Positions 34,801 through 49,787 of a stretch of 64,000 nt of DNA are shown one piece after another. The position numbers and the translations under genes are program-made. A model generated the notes under the pieces. The model was not told the DNA's origin, ran no database searches, and was given only the letters and a program-made list of their open reading frames with translations. The stretch's first letter is position 1. Each line of letters opens with the position of its first letter. The DNA is taken from positions 9,614,452 to 9,678,451 of the forward strand of contig NC_045142.1 in assembly GCF_008831285.2 (NCBI RefSeq), in the 5' to 3' direction. Source of the stretch: Nymphaea colorata. Its lineage: Eukaryota; Streptophyta; Magnoliopsida; Nymphaeales; Nymphaeaceae.

Positions 34801-37800
34801 CTTAGTTTCTGATTTATTTGATTTCTACCTAATCTTTTATAGGGAGTTCTAGGATATGTGCATTAAGAAAATATGAGGACTCAGAAGCTGTTGTGTGAAA
34901 CTACCTTTTCAAAATCAATGTATTACTTGTCATCCACCTTTCTGAATTCACTTTACACATACCATTTTTGAAGTATCAATACCCTTTTTTTTCTTTTCAT
35001 TTGATGATAATGGTGAACACAGAAGGTCAAAGGTTGTGAAGAAAATGCTAGGGAAAAACTTTAGACAACAGAATAACAAGGTTGAAGTTTGGTCTAGTGT
35101 CTTCAAGTTTACACCCTTGACATTCCCTTACCACTTGTTCACCACCTATGGTGATGAAACACTAGTCAGAATCCTATACAGTAATGTATGTATGTATGTA
35201 TGTCTCGTATCAACATATAAGTATGTACACTATGTTCTGGACTGACTTTGTCTGGCTAGGAGAAGTGAATGGTAGGACATATTCATGCAACCGAATGTGT
35301 ATTGTTTTAGCTTAGAAAGCATTAGGAAGAATCAGAGGAAAGTTAAGCAAAAAGCTTCGCATTTGCAATGTGTACAGCGGCAACACAAAGACATGCAAGA
35401 TATATGTCCAAGGCAGTGAACCCTTAGCCGAGTATGAATAAGATGCATAGCATTTGGTTTGTGTATAGGGGTGCACATGAGGTAGGGCTAATTCCTTTAG
35501 TGGACACATAGGCTGCAGTCACAACTATGAATGATGGTGCAAGGTTGAGTAAACAGCAAACTGGCCTTTGAGTAAGGTGATGAGCGAGTGTGTTGCTTAC
35601 AAGACAGTCGCCACTTAAACTTTGGTTGGGGACTTCTTCTCAACTGGGTCCTTCCCAGATCATTTTGTTAGTGTAGAGACATTGAAAAGAATAATGCACG
35701 CCAAGAAGCATTTATGAAAGATTGCACTAAATTAAGGCTTGGGTAACCTTTAGCACAGGATGCTTCAAAAAGTTCGCCTGTCGCATGTGGTATCAGAGCC
35801 ATGTTAATTTTGATGGCTGGGCTGGTTCTGCTTGGCAGATTGGTTCTGCAAGGGTGGGTGATTTTTCGAAGAGTCTAAGCAAATGTGGAGCCCATGCTGA
35901 CTTTGTAAACCATTTTCTATGGCAATCCATGTTCATGAATTACAAGCCATCAGCAGAAATCACGAACACAAAATTGTCCTGGGTTGTCCTTGGATCTCCT
36001 GTGCAATAGGAATCTAAGTTCTAGAATACATCATCTTAATCATAGTTCATGGAAGTAATGTCCGTATACTCTCTGACCAAGAAACTTGCTAAACCTTATA
36101 ACAGGGTTCTGGCTTTTAGGCATAAAAATTTGGCATTTCCTAATAGATTGGAAGTTGAAGATTGACAACTGGACATGTTAGAAAATGAAGCCCTTTTTAG
36201 CAAATAAAGCATAGCAGCCACTTAGATCTGAAAAGGGGATCCTTTTCTAAATGTCCTTGTGAGAAGCAGTAGACCTGAGCAACATGAAGTCCTTGAGGAT
36301 ATTGCTGCAGCTGTTTGCACCTTCAATGGGGTTCTGGTTCACGTGCTGGTCTGACTAATGAACTTGATGGAGTTCCTCATTCTAATTGTCACGAAAATGC
36401 AAACTGAAGGAAACGCGAAAGCAAATGTAATGTAAAAAATAGAGAAAAGAACGTGAAAGAGGAAAGGAGTAGGGCAAGCAAACCTCAATAACCAATCTTT
36501 AGTAACTCAAACAAATCATACGTGCCCTTTAAACACGGCTGCTGCCAAAACAAATGGATCTCGGATCCATACAAAAGGGGCAATATCCAAAAGCTAATAA
36601 CAAAAGGTCCAAGTTCACTAAATAAATGAAAATAGCTAAATGCATCCAATACCCTGATCTCAATAGCTCTGCCTCAGAAATTCAATCATCAGTCATGGTG
36701 AGCACAGTCCACTACTACACGTGTGCATATTCGCCTCAAGTAGGTTCCATTAAATGGGTCAGAAACTCTCTCCACAGCCACACTCAGAGAGAAATGAGGG
36801 AGATGATGATTTACCCCCTACGTCCTTGTGACAAGAAAAGGAAGAACTAAATTTGACAGATGAGGAAATAAGTGAAATGCTGCCATTCTCTCTTCACTTT
36901 AGTTAGGATATAAACAGTGGGAGGAAGAATAGATGCTTTACCCCTTTTTACTCTTCTCTATCATATATGTCACATAGAGTGTTCAGTACCAATTCTTACG
37001 TTGGTGTTTATGTAGTTAAGCATGTCAGCTTTGAAGAAGGAAAGACTTTGTAAGGCATTCAGAAAACAGTAAATTTAAAAAGTACCCAAATATTTTTGTC
37101 AACGTCTCATCTATTTGCATTTTGAGGCATTTAGCTTTTGCTGCTTTTAAAAGTTGATGGTGGAAATCTCAAAGGATTCATTCTTTGTCTTTACACGTAT
37201 CATGCTTTAGGGTGACTTTAACAGTAAGCATAGTTCCCGATCGTCTGTGCCAATGTTAGCTATGCAGTTTCAGTTCTCCAGCTTACTGATGCAATGCCCA
37301 CTCAACTTTTCTAAATCACGGAAATTTTTTTGGTGGCTCCCCTTCAGTTTAAGACTATTTTTAATACATAAATTTTCTGCATATCAGCCTCTGTATTTGC
37401 TTTCCAGCTTCATTACTTGCTCGTGATGGTTTTCTAATACTAAATGCAAATTCTCGCTGAGACCAATTAATTTTCTTGGACATATTTGATCAGAGAAGAG
37501 CTCAATTCATGTTGCGGAGCAATGTGCATGGGCTATTGGCAACCTTGCTGGTGAGGGAGTAGAGATGAGAAACATTTTACTGGCACAAGGGGCCTTACCA
37601 CCTCTAGCAAGAATGTTACTTTCAAATAGGGGTTCCACTGCAAGAACTGCAGCATGGACATTGTCCAATCTAATTAAGGTGTGTTTTTTATTTTTCCTTC
37701 TGAAAGGTCTTAACATGATATGTTGACAATACTTTAATTTTATTACAGTCTAGGGTAGTGATTTCCTATGTACATGATCATAGATTGCATTTTGGCAGTT

Positions 37801-40330
37801 TTGTCCCTCATATGTCAGTTACGACAAAAATATTTTTATCAATGATTGCAGGGTCCTGATCCTAAAGCTGCAATGGATCTAATAAAGAGTAATGGTGTCC
37901 TAGAATCAATTATTCAGCATCTAAAGAAAATGTAAGGTTCAAGTTAGCTTTTACTGTTAATAAGCTTGGTTGAATATAAACATTACATCTCTTATAGCTT
38001 TAGTATTTCTCAAACTGAGCTATGCTGATGGCTTAAGTAGAAAGAATCATGCTGCTTCAGGTATGCCAGATATTCAAAGTTGAATATGCGCATGTTTTCA
38101 AGGAGTGTCTAGTTAAATTCTATATGTAGGCTTAGATTGTGGTGTCCACCTTATCTGCCTGCCCTCAAGTGTAACATTCAGCAGACCAGCACTTTGTGGG
38201 CTGTATTTCTCAAATGAGTCAAATCCAACCAATAGATGCATTTTACATGTTTAAAGATGTAGGAAGAAAAGGTTCACTTTTTGTCCACGAGTAATTGAGC
38301 TCTATAAGGGTTTAAAAATCAATATTTCAAGTTTTTCCACTGTTTATCTATGTTTTGAAGAATACAAGTTCTTTCTATTTATTCCTATATTTTGGGCTCT
38401 TAATCTGTACGTGCCATTAGATTTATTAAAACAACTTTAAAATTCCAGATGGCACAGTGGAGGGCAGAGTTAAAAATATGTGTTTGATACTTGTATATGC
38501 GTGTGGCTAGCTTCATGTATAAATATATCATATAGAATATTTCTATATGTTCAATTAAATTGGTTCTTGTTGAATCTATCACTGTAGTTACTTGGATAAT
38601 TTTTCTTGCTTCATGCATTACTTCATTCTTCAGATGTGTTTCGGGAGTAAATAACCTTTTGCAGAAGTATTTTTAGTTCAATACCAAAGGGAGCTAAATG
38701 TGATGCATCAAAAACTGAGATCCCATAGATTTTTGATAAGTTTTACATGTTCAGTGGAAATGTTCTTTTATATTTTTGTCTCATTTAACCTTCGAATAAT
38801 AAGTTCCTTATAATCACCCAGGGTTCTGGTTTGTAAGGACTGATGAAGTATGTATCCATCAGGCATATATGCTTCTTATGAGTATTTTTGATGTATTATC
38901 AAGTGCCAGTGAGTGGATGCAATTTTCATTGGGCATCTTATCTGACACATACTGTTAAAGATATGGTTTTCAAACTAAGATTGGACCTTGCAAAGATAGT
39001 TTTACTTTATCAGACCTTTTCTTTTAATTGATACCAATTGAGAATAATATATTTTGGTTAAGCCTGTCATTATTTCCTTACAGACAAGCTAGATCAGAAC
39101 TTTTACGGTTGAAAACATGTAAAAATGTTTCCATTGAACTAGCCTGAATCTCGAATCAAAATTGAGCTTTCTGAACTGAGTTGGTCCATGCACTTCTCTA
39201 ATCAGTGGGATAATTATTAGAATACCATTTTTTCAAGAGCTCAATGTAATTATTTATTCATATAAGCAGGGATGATGAATTGGCCACTGAAGTTTCGTGG
39301 GTGGTAGTCTACCTGTCTGCCCTCTCTAATCTTGCTGTTAATGAAATGGTGAAGAGTGAGGTTGTCCATCTACTCGTCGAGAGGTTAGCTGCTTCAGAAC
39401 AATTACAATTGCTGATTCCGGTAAAAGTTATGAATTAAAGATATTTTGTGGGAGTGTAAGAGGGTTTCATTTGTGATTTGTATTTGTTCAAAGTTGATCT
39501 CTATGAATACCTGAACAAATGTTTTTTCCTATCAAAATGGTCAATGTGAACGGACTTGTCCTATTAAAAATTTTATGTTTTAGTTTGGAAACTATTCTGT
39601 GATTTGCCCAAATGCAATTTTGTTAACAATAGCACAAAGCAAATCATAAGGACTCACATGGCAAATGGAACACTTTGTGCATGTTCGATGAATCTGCCCC
39701 AATCTTTGAAGTAGGTTCATGGAACAGTCAAAAAGTGTTACAACTGCCAAGCCACCACTAAAGGACCTCACAGGAACAATTCATAAACCATCCCTCTGTA
39801 ATGAAACTCCTTAAGTAAAGACTTGAATCTCACAAGGTTCATAAGAACAATGCAAAGGAATAAAAGCGAAAGAACAATATTGTCACTATAAGGACAAATC
39901 ACAAAGACATTCACTTGAGACATTTGAGAAAAAAAATAACAGGCTATATTAATGCCAAAAAAGTATGGGTCATGCATAATAAATCGTTACATTAGTACGA
40001 GATATACATATACACCATAGCGACTAATATCGCGATATATTCGAAAATATCATGATATTTACGATAGAAACAGGCCTTAAATCCTTATCAAATCAAGGGA
40101 CAACAGTCCCTTATTTATAGTACAAGAAAAAGAAAAGCGGAAGAGGGAGATGGCTGTTGGGCTAGCTCCAACAGCTAGTTCTTCTCCCTTTTACAAATAA
40201 AAATGATAAAAGTAAAAAGAAACAGAAAAATACATAAAAGGAAAGAAGAATATGCAAGAGACCTATGCACACATACATAAAAATATACACAACCATATGT
40301 CAAGCAACTAAGGGTATGTGACATATGAAA

Positions 40331-40384
<54 letters not shown>

Positions 40385-43300
40385 GTACATGAAATCTAAG
40401 ATAAACTTTAAATTCTAACACAACCTTCCCAGTCGCCTATAGCTATTACCTTAGCTGCTATGGAAGGATATAAGAGCAAAATGCATGAGGTGTCAACAAT
40501 GGCTCTTTGTCTGAGTGACAATGAAAAGCTAAGGGCAAATATTTTGGTGTTGAGAGGGATAATCAAGGTGGATTTCGACGCCATGAAGGCGACGGTGAGT
40601 CGATTGACAACTCTAAACCGACTATCTTCTTTCCGAGCGACAAGTCTGTCTGCATAGGCATGCCTTGGCGACGTCTCACTGGAAACTCTTACCACATCCA
40701 GGACATCATCCTTTCCTCTGATAACCGGTTCACCCTCTCCGGTGCATGGGATGTTGACTTTGTCCATGGGGTTTTAGCACCAACGCTACCACCAGACGCT
40801 TTGTTAGCCACTCCAAGGATGCACCCTATCCCTTTCTCTATCAACAATTGTTAGATTGACATTTCCTCATGTTATTGCACCATCAAGCTTCAGAACACTA
40901 TGGACGATTTCAAGTATACGATTTAGGATGCCTACATCTACACCCATTGGATCAGCTGCACATGATTTCTCCCAAACAACTATGTTTCCACAGAGTACGA
41001 AGGGAGCAGGATGGAAATGTGGATACACACACATGTTGCCACTTTGGTACCAACCATGTAGGCAATGTGTTAGCTGCCGGTAACACAACACTCAACTCAC
41101 ACAAACAAGCCTAATCTCCCAGAGAATTAGGGCTAACCCTCTCACTTGAGGGAAAGACTCATGTCTAATTATTAGATGAAAGAAACTTACATCGAGTAAT
41201 ACCTTTTATACAAGGAAAGCATAGTATGATTGGGTCTTCTCCTATGGACCCGACCCATACATTATTTCACTATGACCCAACTAAAGACTCTTTAGGGACT
41301 GACCTTTAGGTGTCTCAAACACCTCTGCGAGTCTGCGTACTCCTTTACCACCTCATGCAAGAAGGTAGGAGCTGTTGGCTTCTGTGTATCACCAGATTTT
41401 GGGCTGTTAGGCCTAACAGTCATCAGGAGGTGTAGTCCTTCCTCACTGGGTCTGACCTGGGTTATCAGCATGTTCTCTTCAACTACCATGGGGGCTGCTG
41501 TCCTGGCCTGTATGTGCTGCTCCCAATCTGCACCTTTGAAGGTCATCGTCATTGAGGTGAAATCCCATATCACATTACCCAGCTGTTCAGCCATTGGATT
41601 CCTAATACAATATCAGCGACCCCCATGGCCAAGGGAAATAGTTTGACCTTGAATTTCTGTCCCTGCACTTTAATTTTCTCATGAGGACAGTGTCCTTTGC
41701 ACCATAGCAAACTCCCATTCCCAACCACCACCTTAAATTCTGGCTGTTCTAACACCTTGCATCCACACATTTTTGCAGTCCTTTCTCCCAATGAAGTTGT
41801 GCGTGGACCTTGTGTCCACCAAAATGCTAAGCTCATGCCCCTTCAGCTTACCATCCACGCGCATCATTTGGGGAACATTATCCCCTGCCAACGCATGTAG
41901 GGAAATTTCAGGAATGGATTCTTCTGGTATGTTGTCATTTCTGTGCTTAACATCTTCTGCTGTTGCTTCTTGGAATTCTTCCCCAGATTCATCTACTAAG
42001 TACATGTGCAGTTTCTTTCAAGTGTGTCCTAGAGTCCTTTTTTTCTCGCACTGAAAAGTGAAAACACAGACCCTTTCTCCTTCGGTCGTTAATCTGGTTT
42101 GGTCTCAATCGCTGGACCAACACCCGCTGGAGGGTTCCTTGTCAACAGGCAGTGTCTCTCGCTGATCCCTCATACTCAACATGTTCCTGCTCAACGACGA
42201 TCCCTCATACTCATTGTGTTTAATTCCTTTGGAATATATTCTGTATAGTGGAGTTTAGCTCCAGACATAGTTTCGGCTGCAATAGGATGTTCCATGTTTT
42301 TAATATATTGTGAATCTACTAGAGACTTATCAATAATAGTATTAGTACATCCTGTATCTACTAAAGCTTGGACATCTATAATAGAGGTCCCTATTGTAAC
42401 TTTACATTTGATCAGCTACTGATGAAAATATTGTAAATTTTCTGGCTCCTTATTATTGTAATTTTTCTGGTTCCTGATCAGCAACAGTTGTTTCCACCTC
42501 TTTATGCATATAAGCAGAAGAAGATGGTTGGGTTGTAAGTTCTTTCAATTTTTCTTGTAAATCTAAGATTTGATTTTGTCTTTCTATTTTGAAAGATTCA
42601 ATCTCATCTTTATAGTTTTCGAGTCTTCATATTCTAACTTGATTCTTCCCATTTTTCTTTTGTTTTACCATTTTCTTGTCTTGGTAACTCCAAATTTGGT
42701 TCAAAAATTTGCAGACAAAGCCTACAAGTTTCATTGTAACAGAGGGTACATCCCCATCTGTTATCCATACTAGGGCCTCTGTAGCAATGAAAACATTTGC
42801 TTATTTAGATTTCCTTCTTTGAATTTCCAGTAATAATAACATTCGAGATAATTCATTATCCGGAATATATAGTTTTATAAATTTGTCTAGAATGTTTTTA
42901 TCATTTTTTGTGAATTTATTTATTAAAGGATACTCTTCTTTACAACTACTATTTTTGGTTTGTTCTATGTCTTTGACAGAGACGATAAAATAAATGGATT
43001 CAGAATCACTAACATATTCATTGATGTTAATGAGTTATTGATTTGTAGTATTTATTAAGATTGCTTCTTTAGTGTAAGCATTTAATAATTTAGGGCAACA
43101 ACTTCATAAATGATTGTTTTCATTGCAGACAATACAACTAAGTTTATTTTTATAATTTTGTTTTTAGTCGTATTTGCAGACTGTTTGTCCCTATTGAGAT
43201 ATGAAGCTTTATTTTTTGATTTTCACAAGAAGTACTTTTTAGTTTTTCTTCTTGGTTTATCAATTGATTGTTTCTTTTGTTTTCTTACTGGTTTTTTGGA

Positions 43301-46300
43301 TTTTTGTGCCCCAAAATTTTGAGGAGTATAGATCTTCTTACCAAAAGAATGGTCTCTCTCTCTATATATATGTGTGTGTGTCTATCCTTTGACCATCTTC
43401 AGTTTTGTCCAATCACAGATTGCATCAGGCAGATGTGGTTAATTCAACACACCGCTTGATGCTACGCATTGGGCCATGTGCTGTGAGAGGCTGCAGGATT
43501 CTCCGTCCAAACCCGGATGGGAAAATTCACAAATCCAATAAATATATATAGAGTGATTGGTAGAAACCAGACCAATAGGTCAGGGACAAAAACCAGACCC
43601 TTTAATGTTGATATTTAAAGTGTTTTTTTTTAAGGTTGATGCAAAATATATATTAAGTTGATCAATTTTTGGGTTTTAATAGTGTTTCTACTTTCTATAA
43701 TAAGCAAAATTGAATGGCTCTCATAGCATCAACATTTTGATAATAGAAAAATCAACATTTTTCATGAAAACAACTTGATTCAAAGAATGTTTTATATCAA
43801 AATAATTTTTATAAATATATTAAGATGTTTATATCATAGCCACAAATATCGCGATATATTCGAAAATATCGTGATATTTACGATAAAAACAAGAAAAACG
43901 AAAAAGATGAAAAAATACAGCAATATTTTCAAAATACCACCAAAAAATATATCGCAATAAAAACACAATTTTATCACGTTTTTTTTGTCCCTGTTTAAAC
44001 CTGCACTCAAACAGGGGTCTTGTTGGCATTTTTTGAAAAATTTTAAAACTTTAACCTGCATGTGCTCCATTTGCTTTTTAAACAGGGATAATTTTTGTAA
44101 TGAACAGGTTTTAAGAGGGCAGTTTTGAACTCTTTTTTTCCTTTGAACGGTAAAAATGGAAAAGGGAAAAAAGGATTAGGGTTTCCAAACCCTCTTTTCC
44201 CACCTCGATAGGAATTGGGTGTTGCTGCTCTTTAGTGAACTTAGGCAGAAACCACGTGCGGTAGGTTTTATATTTTAAATCTTATTTGTAGATTCCCCTT
44301 CACTCCCACCTAGTCCTATCTTTTAACTATTTAATAGAGGAGCAACAAGCTTTATGCCTAATTCCAGAATAGACTTCAAATTTTGTTTTGTTTCTTTTTT
44401 TAAGGTGTGACATGTGATTTTTTTTTATTTAAAAAAAAAATTGCCGAGATTTTTCCAAGAAATATGATAGAAAAACCTCGCCGATATTTTCCCACGAACG
44501 ATATTTGTGGTTGTGGTTTACATTTTATTTAACATAATTTTTTTAGCAAAAAATGAAAGGTCTGGCTTTTATCCCTGATCTAAGTGTTTCGTACCAATTT
44601 CTCTCCCTTCCTCTCTCTCTCTCTATATATATATATATGCGTGTGTGTGTGTGTGTATATATATATGTATATATTGTCACAAATATCACTCTTGGGTTTT
44701 TAGTGATAAAAATCTAGCACCAATATCTGTAACCAGAAAACAGTACTCACGCAGGAAGATAGAGAGAGCGAGAGAGAGAGAGAGAGAGAGAATGAAAACA
44801 AGAAGAAACTGAGGAGAAGAAGCCGTAGCCAAAATGGTTTGCACGGCCTCTATTTATAATCCCATTTCCAGAATTCTAAGAGTCTCCAATCGTAGAATCC
44901 TAAGAGATTTCACAAGCTCCAAGGACATTAATTATATCATAGAAACCTAAGAGACTTCACATATTACAAGGATATTAACTACAACATAGAATCCTAGGAG
45001 ACTTCACATATAACAAGGATATTAACTACAACATAGAATCCTAGGAGACTCTTCACATGTTACAAGTACATTAAATATCTTAACACATTCTACAAGGAGG
45101 TGAAATCCTAAGAGACTCTTCTTCAACGTGCTCGTGAAGGATTTATATTTTAACACCCTCCCTCAAGTTGTGCATGGTTTTGCACCATGTACAACTTGCC
45201 TTTTAAAAACCAGAATCGTTCTTTTGTTAATCCTTTTGTAAATAAGTCTGCAACTTGTTCATCTGTACGAACATAAATAGGCTGAATCTCCTTGTCTTCC
45301 ACTTTTTGTCTAACAAAGTGTTGATCAATCTCAATGTGCTTTGTTCGACCATGTTGTATGGGATTAAAGGCAATGTTAATAGCGCTTTGATTATCGCACA
45401 TTAACATTGACGTTTTAATCTTTTCTCCAATGTCTTCTAGCAAATGTCTAACCCATGTAACTTCAGTAGTACCTGCAGCCATGCATTTGTATTCAGCTTC
45501 AGTGCTGGATCTTGCTACTGCCTTTTGCTTTCGACAACTCCAAGACACAAGATTACGTCCAATGAAAATACAAAAACCAGAAATGGACTTTCTTTGATCG
45601 GGATCTCCAGCCCAATCTGCATCTGTGAATGTCATAAGTTGATGTCCAGTAGTTATATTTTCACTCTTACCATAAATTAAGCCATCTCCTGCTGTCCCTT
45701 TAAGATATCTTAATATTCTTTTGACAGCATCCATGTGAGTATCTCTAGGTGCATGCATAAATTGAGATACTTGATTCACAGCATATATAATATCTGGTCT
45801 AGTAAATGTAAGATATTGAAGTGCCCCAACAATACTTTGATATTGCGTAGGATCTTCATATAACTCCCCATCCTGAGCACTTAGTCTTTGATTTAGAATA
45901 CTAGGAGTTCCAACAGGCTTACAATCAGACATACCTGACTGTTTTAGCAGATCCAACGTGTATTTCTGTTGTGTCAATGTAAGGCGATTATTGTGCCTAT
46001 CAATCTCCACTCCAAGAAAGAATCGTAAATCACCAAGCTCTTTCATTTTGAAGTTTTGCATCATCAAAACTTTAGCTTCTTCTATGTGTTTTTCTGAATT
46101 GCCTGTGATAACAATATCATCAACATATATAAGAAGTAAAATAAATATGTTTTCCTTTCGATAAATGAAAAGAGAGTGATCTAGAGGACATCTCCGAAAA
46201 CCACATTCTTGAATCTTGCAGGAGAAACTGTCAAACCACGAACGTGAGGCCTGTTTAAGTCCATAAATAGATTTTCTTAGTTTGCAAACCCATGCATGAG

Positions 46301-49300
46301 AGTCTCCTTTTGTGTATCCTGGAGGTTGTTCCATATATACTTCCTTCCTTAAATCACTATGAAGAAAAGCATTCTTCACGTCCATTTGATGTAGTCTCCA
46401 TCCATATTCAATTGCCAATGATATAATCACGCGAATTGTTCCAATTTTGATCACAGGGCTGAATGTCTCATCATAATCTTCTCCATATTATTGTGTAAAC
46501 CCTTTTGCTACTAACCTTGCTTTGTGTCTTTCTATGCTGTCGTCAGGTTTGTATTTAATTTTGTATACTCATTTGGAGCCCACTACGTTCTTTTCGTGTG
46601 GCCTCGGAACGATCTCCCATGTTCCACATTCATGCAAGGCATCCATTTCTTCTTTCATTGCCTTTCTCCAATGATGTGATTTTGATGCTTGATCAAATGA
46701 AGTAGGTTCTTCCTCCTTGCCAACTTTTGCCACGAATAACTGAAAATCAAGTGATAAAGAATCATAGCTAACCCACCTGTGAATGGGATGACGAATGCGT
46801 TGGGATCTTTTAAGGTGCATGTTGTCTTCTTCACTGTGAGCATCTCTGTCCCTTAGTCGTCGACTGTAGATAAGACCCGAATACCGATGTGCATCGTTGC
46901 TCTGTTCTTCATTATTGCTTTCGTGATGACTTGATGACTGTGTTGGATCTTCTTGATTTTCACTTTGAGCCATATCCGACGGTTGTATTGCTCTATCTAG
47001 ATCTTCATTTTAAGGCACATCATTTTCTATAACAGGATCTGCATTGAATAACTGTGTACTGGTCCAGGGATCATAAGATTCAATGGTCATAGGCATTTCA
47101 TTTGTATTATCAAAACTATGTTCATCAAAAATGACATTTCTTGAAGTTTTGATACGTTTAGTTGTTGGATCATAGCATCGAAAACCTTTATATTCATCAG
47201 CATATCCAACGAATCTACATTGAATAGCTTTGTCTTGAAACTTGTTCCTCAAGGCAGCATCAACGTGAACATAGCATACACAACAAAAAACCTTCAAGTT
47301 CTTGTAATCAGGTTGTTTTCCTAAGAGTGTAAAATATGGCGATTTAGACATCAAGAGTGTCATAGGCAAACAATTTATTATGTATACAGCAGTATGGAAG
47401 GCTTCAGTCCACAAGGAAATGGGCACATTAGTATCATGCATCATGCTCATGGCGCTTTCAACTATATGTCGATGTTTCCGCTCAACTACACCATTTTGTT
47501 GTGGTGTGTAAGCGTAGGAAATTTGTCTAGTTATCCCTTTTTCACGTAGAAATTCAATAAAATCAAGCGAGGAATATTCTCCCCCTCCATCACATTGAAA
47601 ATGCACCACATTGGATGAAAATTTAGTTTGAATCATGACATAGAAGTTTCGAAATATGTGGGGTACTTCTGATTTGTGTTTCATGAAGTAAATCCAGGTA
47701 AAATGTGAGTAAGAGTCAATGAATAAGACATAATATCTTGACCCAGACATGGAATCAATAGGGGCTGGCCCCCATACATCAGAAAAAATAGTTTCAAAAG
47801 GTTTGGAAGCCCTTTGATTTATATTATGGAAAGGTAAAACATGATTCTTACAAAGGCGAACATTTTTTGACACTTGAAGTAAGAGGTAAGCTTGATCTTG
47901 GAATGAGACTATCTGTGACAAGTTTTTCAATGAAATGTCGACCACAGTGTCCTAGCCGACTATGCCACAAATCAGACTCCAAAAATTGGTTAGGGCCCCT
48001 TACTTTTGATTGAAAATGGCAAGAACTTGGCACTGATGACGCATTATGAGAAAGAGAAAATGTCTTCAATCCTATATCAAAAGTGGATGAATCCTTGGGT
48101 AGACATTCCTTGAGGACGTACATATTCCCTTGACGCTCCCCTCTAGCGAACATTTTCTTCGTTTGGAGGTCCTTGACATAGACAGAAGAAGGTGTGAATT
48201 CAACAGAAGAGCTTGTATCATCAATGAGTTTAGAAATGGATATGATGTTCTTTTTGATATTGGGAGCAAGAACAACATTAGACTGTGATAGAGACGAGGA
48301 TGACAATGGAATATGTGCATTTCCAATATGTGTAATGGGATGAGATTTTCCATCACCTGTTATAATGCAACTTCTACCGTAATGAGGGGATAAGTTAGTC
48401 AATTTAACTGCATTTCCTGTCACATGGGTAGCTGCACCTGAATCCAAGAACCATTCTCCCTACTCATTTTGCTTTATAGTCATCTTTGAGAATGCGGTCA
48501 TCAATAGCTGTTGCATATCTTCAGCGGTGGATTTAGAACTTTGTCTTCCTTGTTTATAATCATGTCTTACCCCTTTGTTTTTATTTTGAGGATTAAACCA
48601 ACACTGTGCCTTCTTGTGCCCTTTCTTGTTGCACTGAAAACAAATTGGTATTTTTCTTGAAGTATCCAAAGGAGACATACCTTGGTTATGTGGTGTTGGT
48701 AGAATGCCACGACCACCATGGTTGGAGTTCCCATGGCTCTTACCAAACTTTACATTCATAGTCAACACATTTTGGGAGTTCCCTTGATCAGTCCTTTCAA
48801 TGACTCTTTTCATATTCATTTCGTGTTGGAGAAGTTTACCTTGTAGTTCGTTGAAGGAAGGCAGAACAGGAAGGACCTCAAGAGCTGTAATAAAAGCATG
48901 ATAATCATGCCCAAGTCCATTCAAGGTTTGCTGCACCTTTTCCTTATCAGAAATGTTATTCCCTGAGGCAGCAAGTTGGTCTGCGACGGCCTTAATACGC
49001 CCCAAATAATCCATGATAGACGTTGAACCTTTGCTCAAATTCTGAAATTCTTTCTTTTAGTACATAATTCGAGCTTCTGATATTTGGGAAAAGGTATCAG
49101 CAAAGGTTTCCCATAATTCTTCTGCAGTACAATCATCAGAAACTGAAAGTAACATTTGTTGAGATAAAGTGGACAAAATATACGCAACCAGACTTTGGTC
49201 ACGTCTCATCCACGTAGCATGTTCAAGATTGGTGTTTTCATGAACAACAATAACTTCTCCTGCCTCATTTTTTATTTCCTGTAAAACGGATATTGGTGGA

Positions 49301-49728
49301 GCCTTTGTTGAACCATCGATATGTCCAAAGAGGCCTTGACTTCTTATGAAAGGCATGATTTGCCTTTTCCAGATCAGATAATTCTCATGGTTGAGTTTTT
49401 CGGTAATAAGGTGAGGAAGAAAACTTGAGGACATGCCAGAATGCGAAAGGTTTTCCATGACAGCAGAAAAGAATGGTACATAGGTAGAAGATGAGAGGGA
49501 AAGAAGACACGATATAACAAGATGTGTCCTTAGGTAAGCAAGAAGAAAAAGGAACAAGAATTGCGCAAGAGAAAAGTAAATTCAGGATAGAGACAAGATG
49601 AGAAAAGAGTTCTAACCAGATCAGACCTGTTTGGGCATTTCGTTTGGTAGAGATAACGTAACCTGGCGCTCTGATACCATGATAGAAATCCAGCACCAAT
49701 ATCTGTAACCAGAAAACAGTACTCACGC

Positions 49729-49787
<59 letters not shown>

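Noticed and set aside
40175-40390. Tyr-Ile repeat frame
   Set aside because: Translation of the (AT)n run.
43829-44070. Two overlapping 66- and 78-codon minus frames rich in Phe/Ile
   Set aside because: They read through the ATATCG inverted-repeat element and have low-complexity composition.
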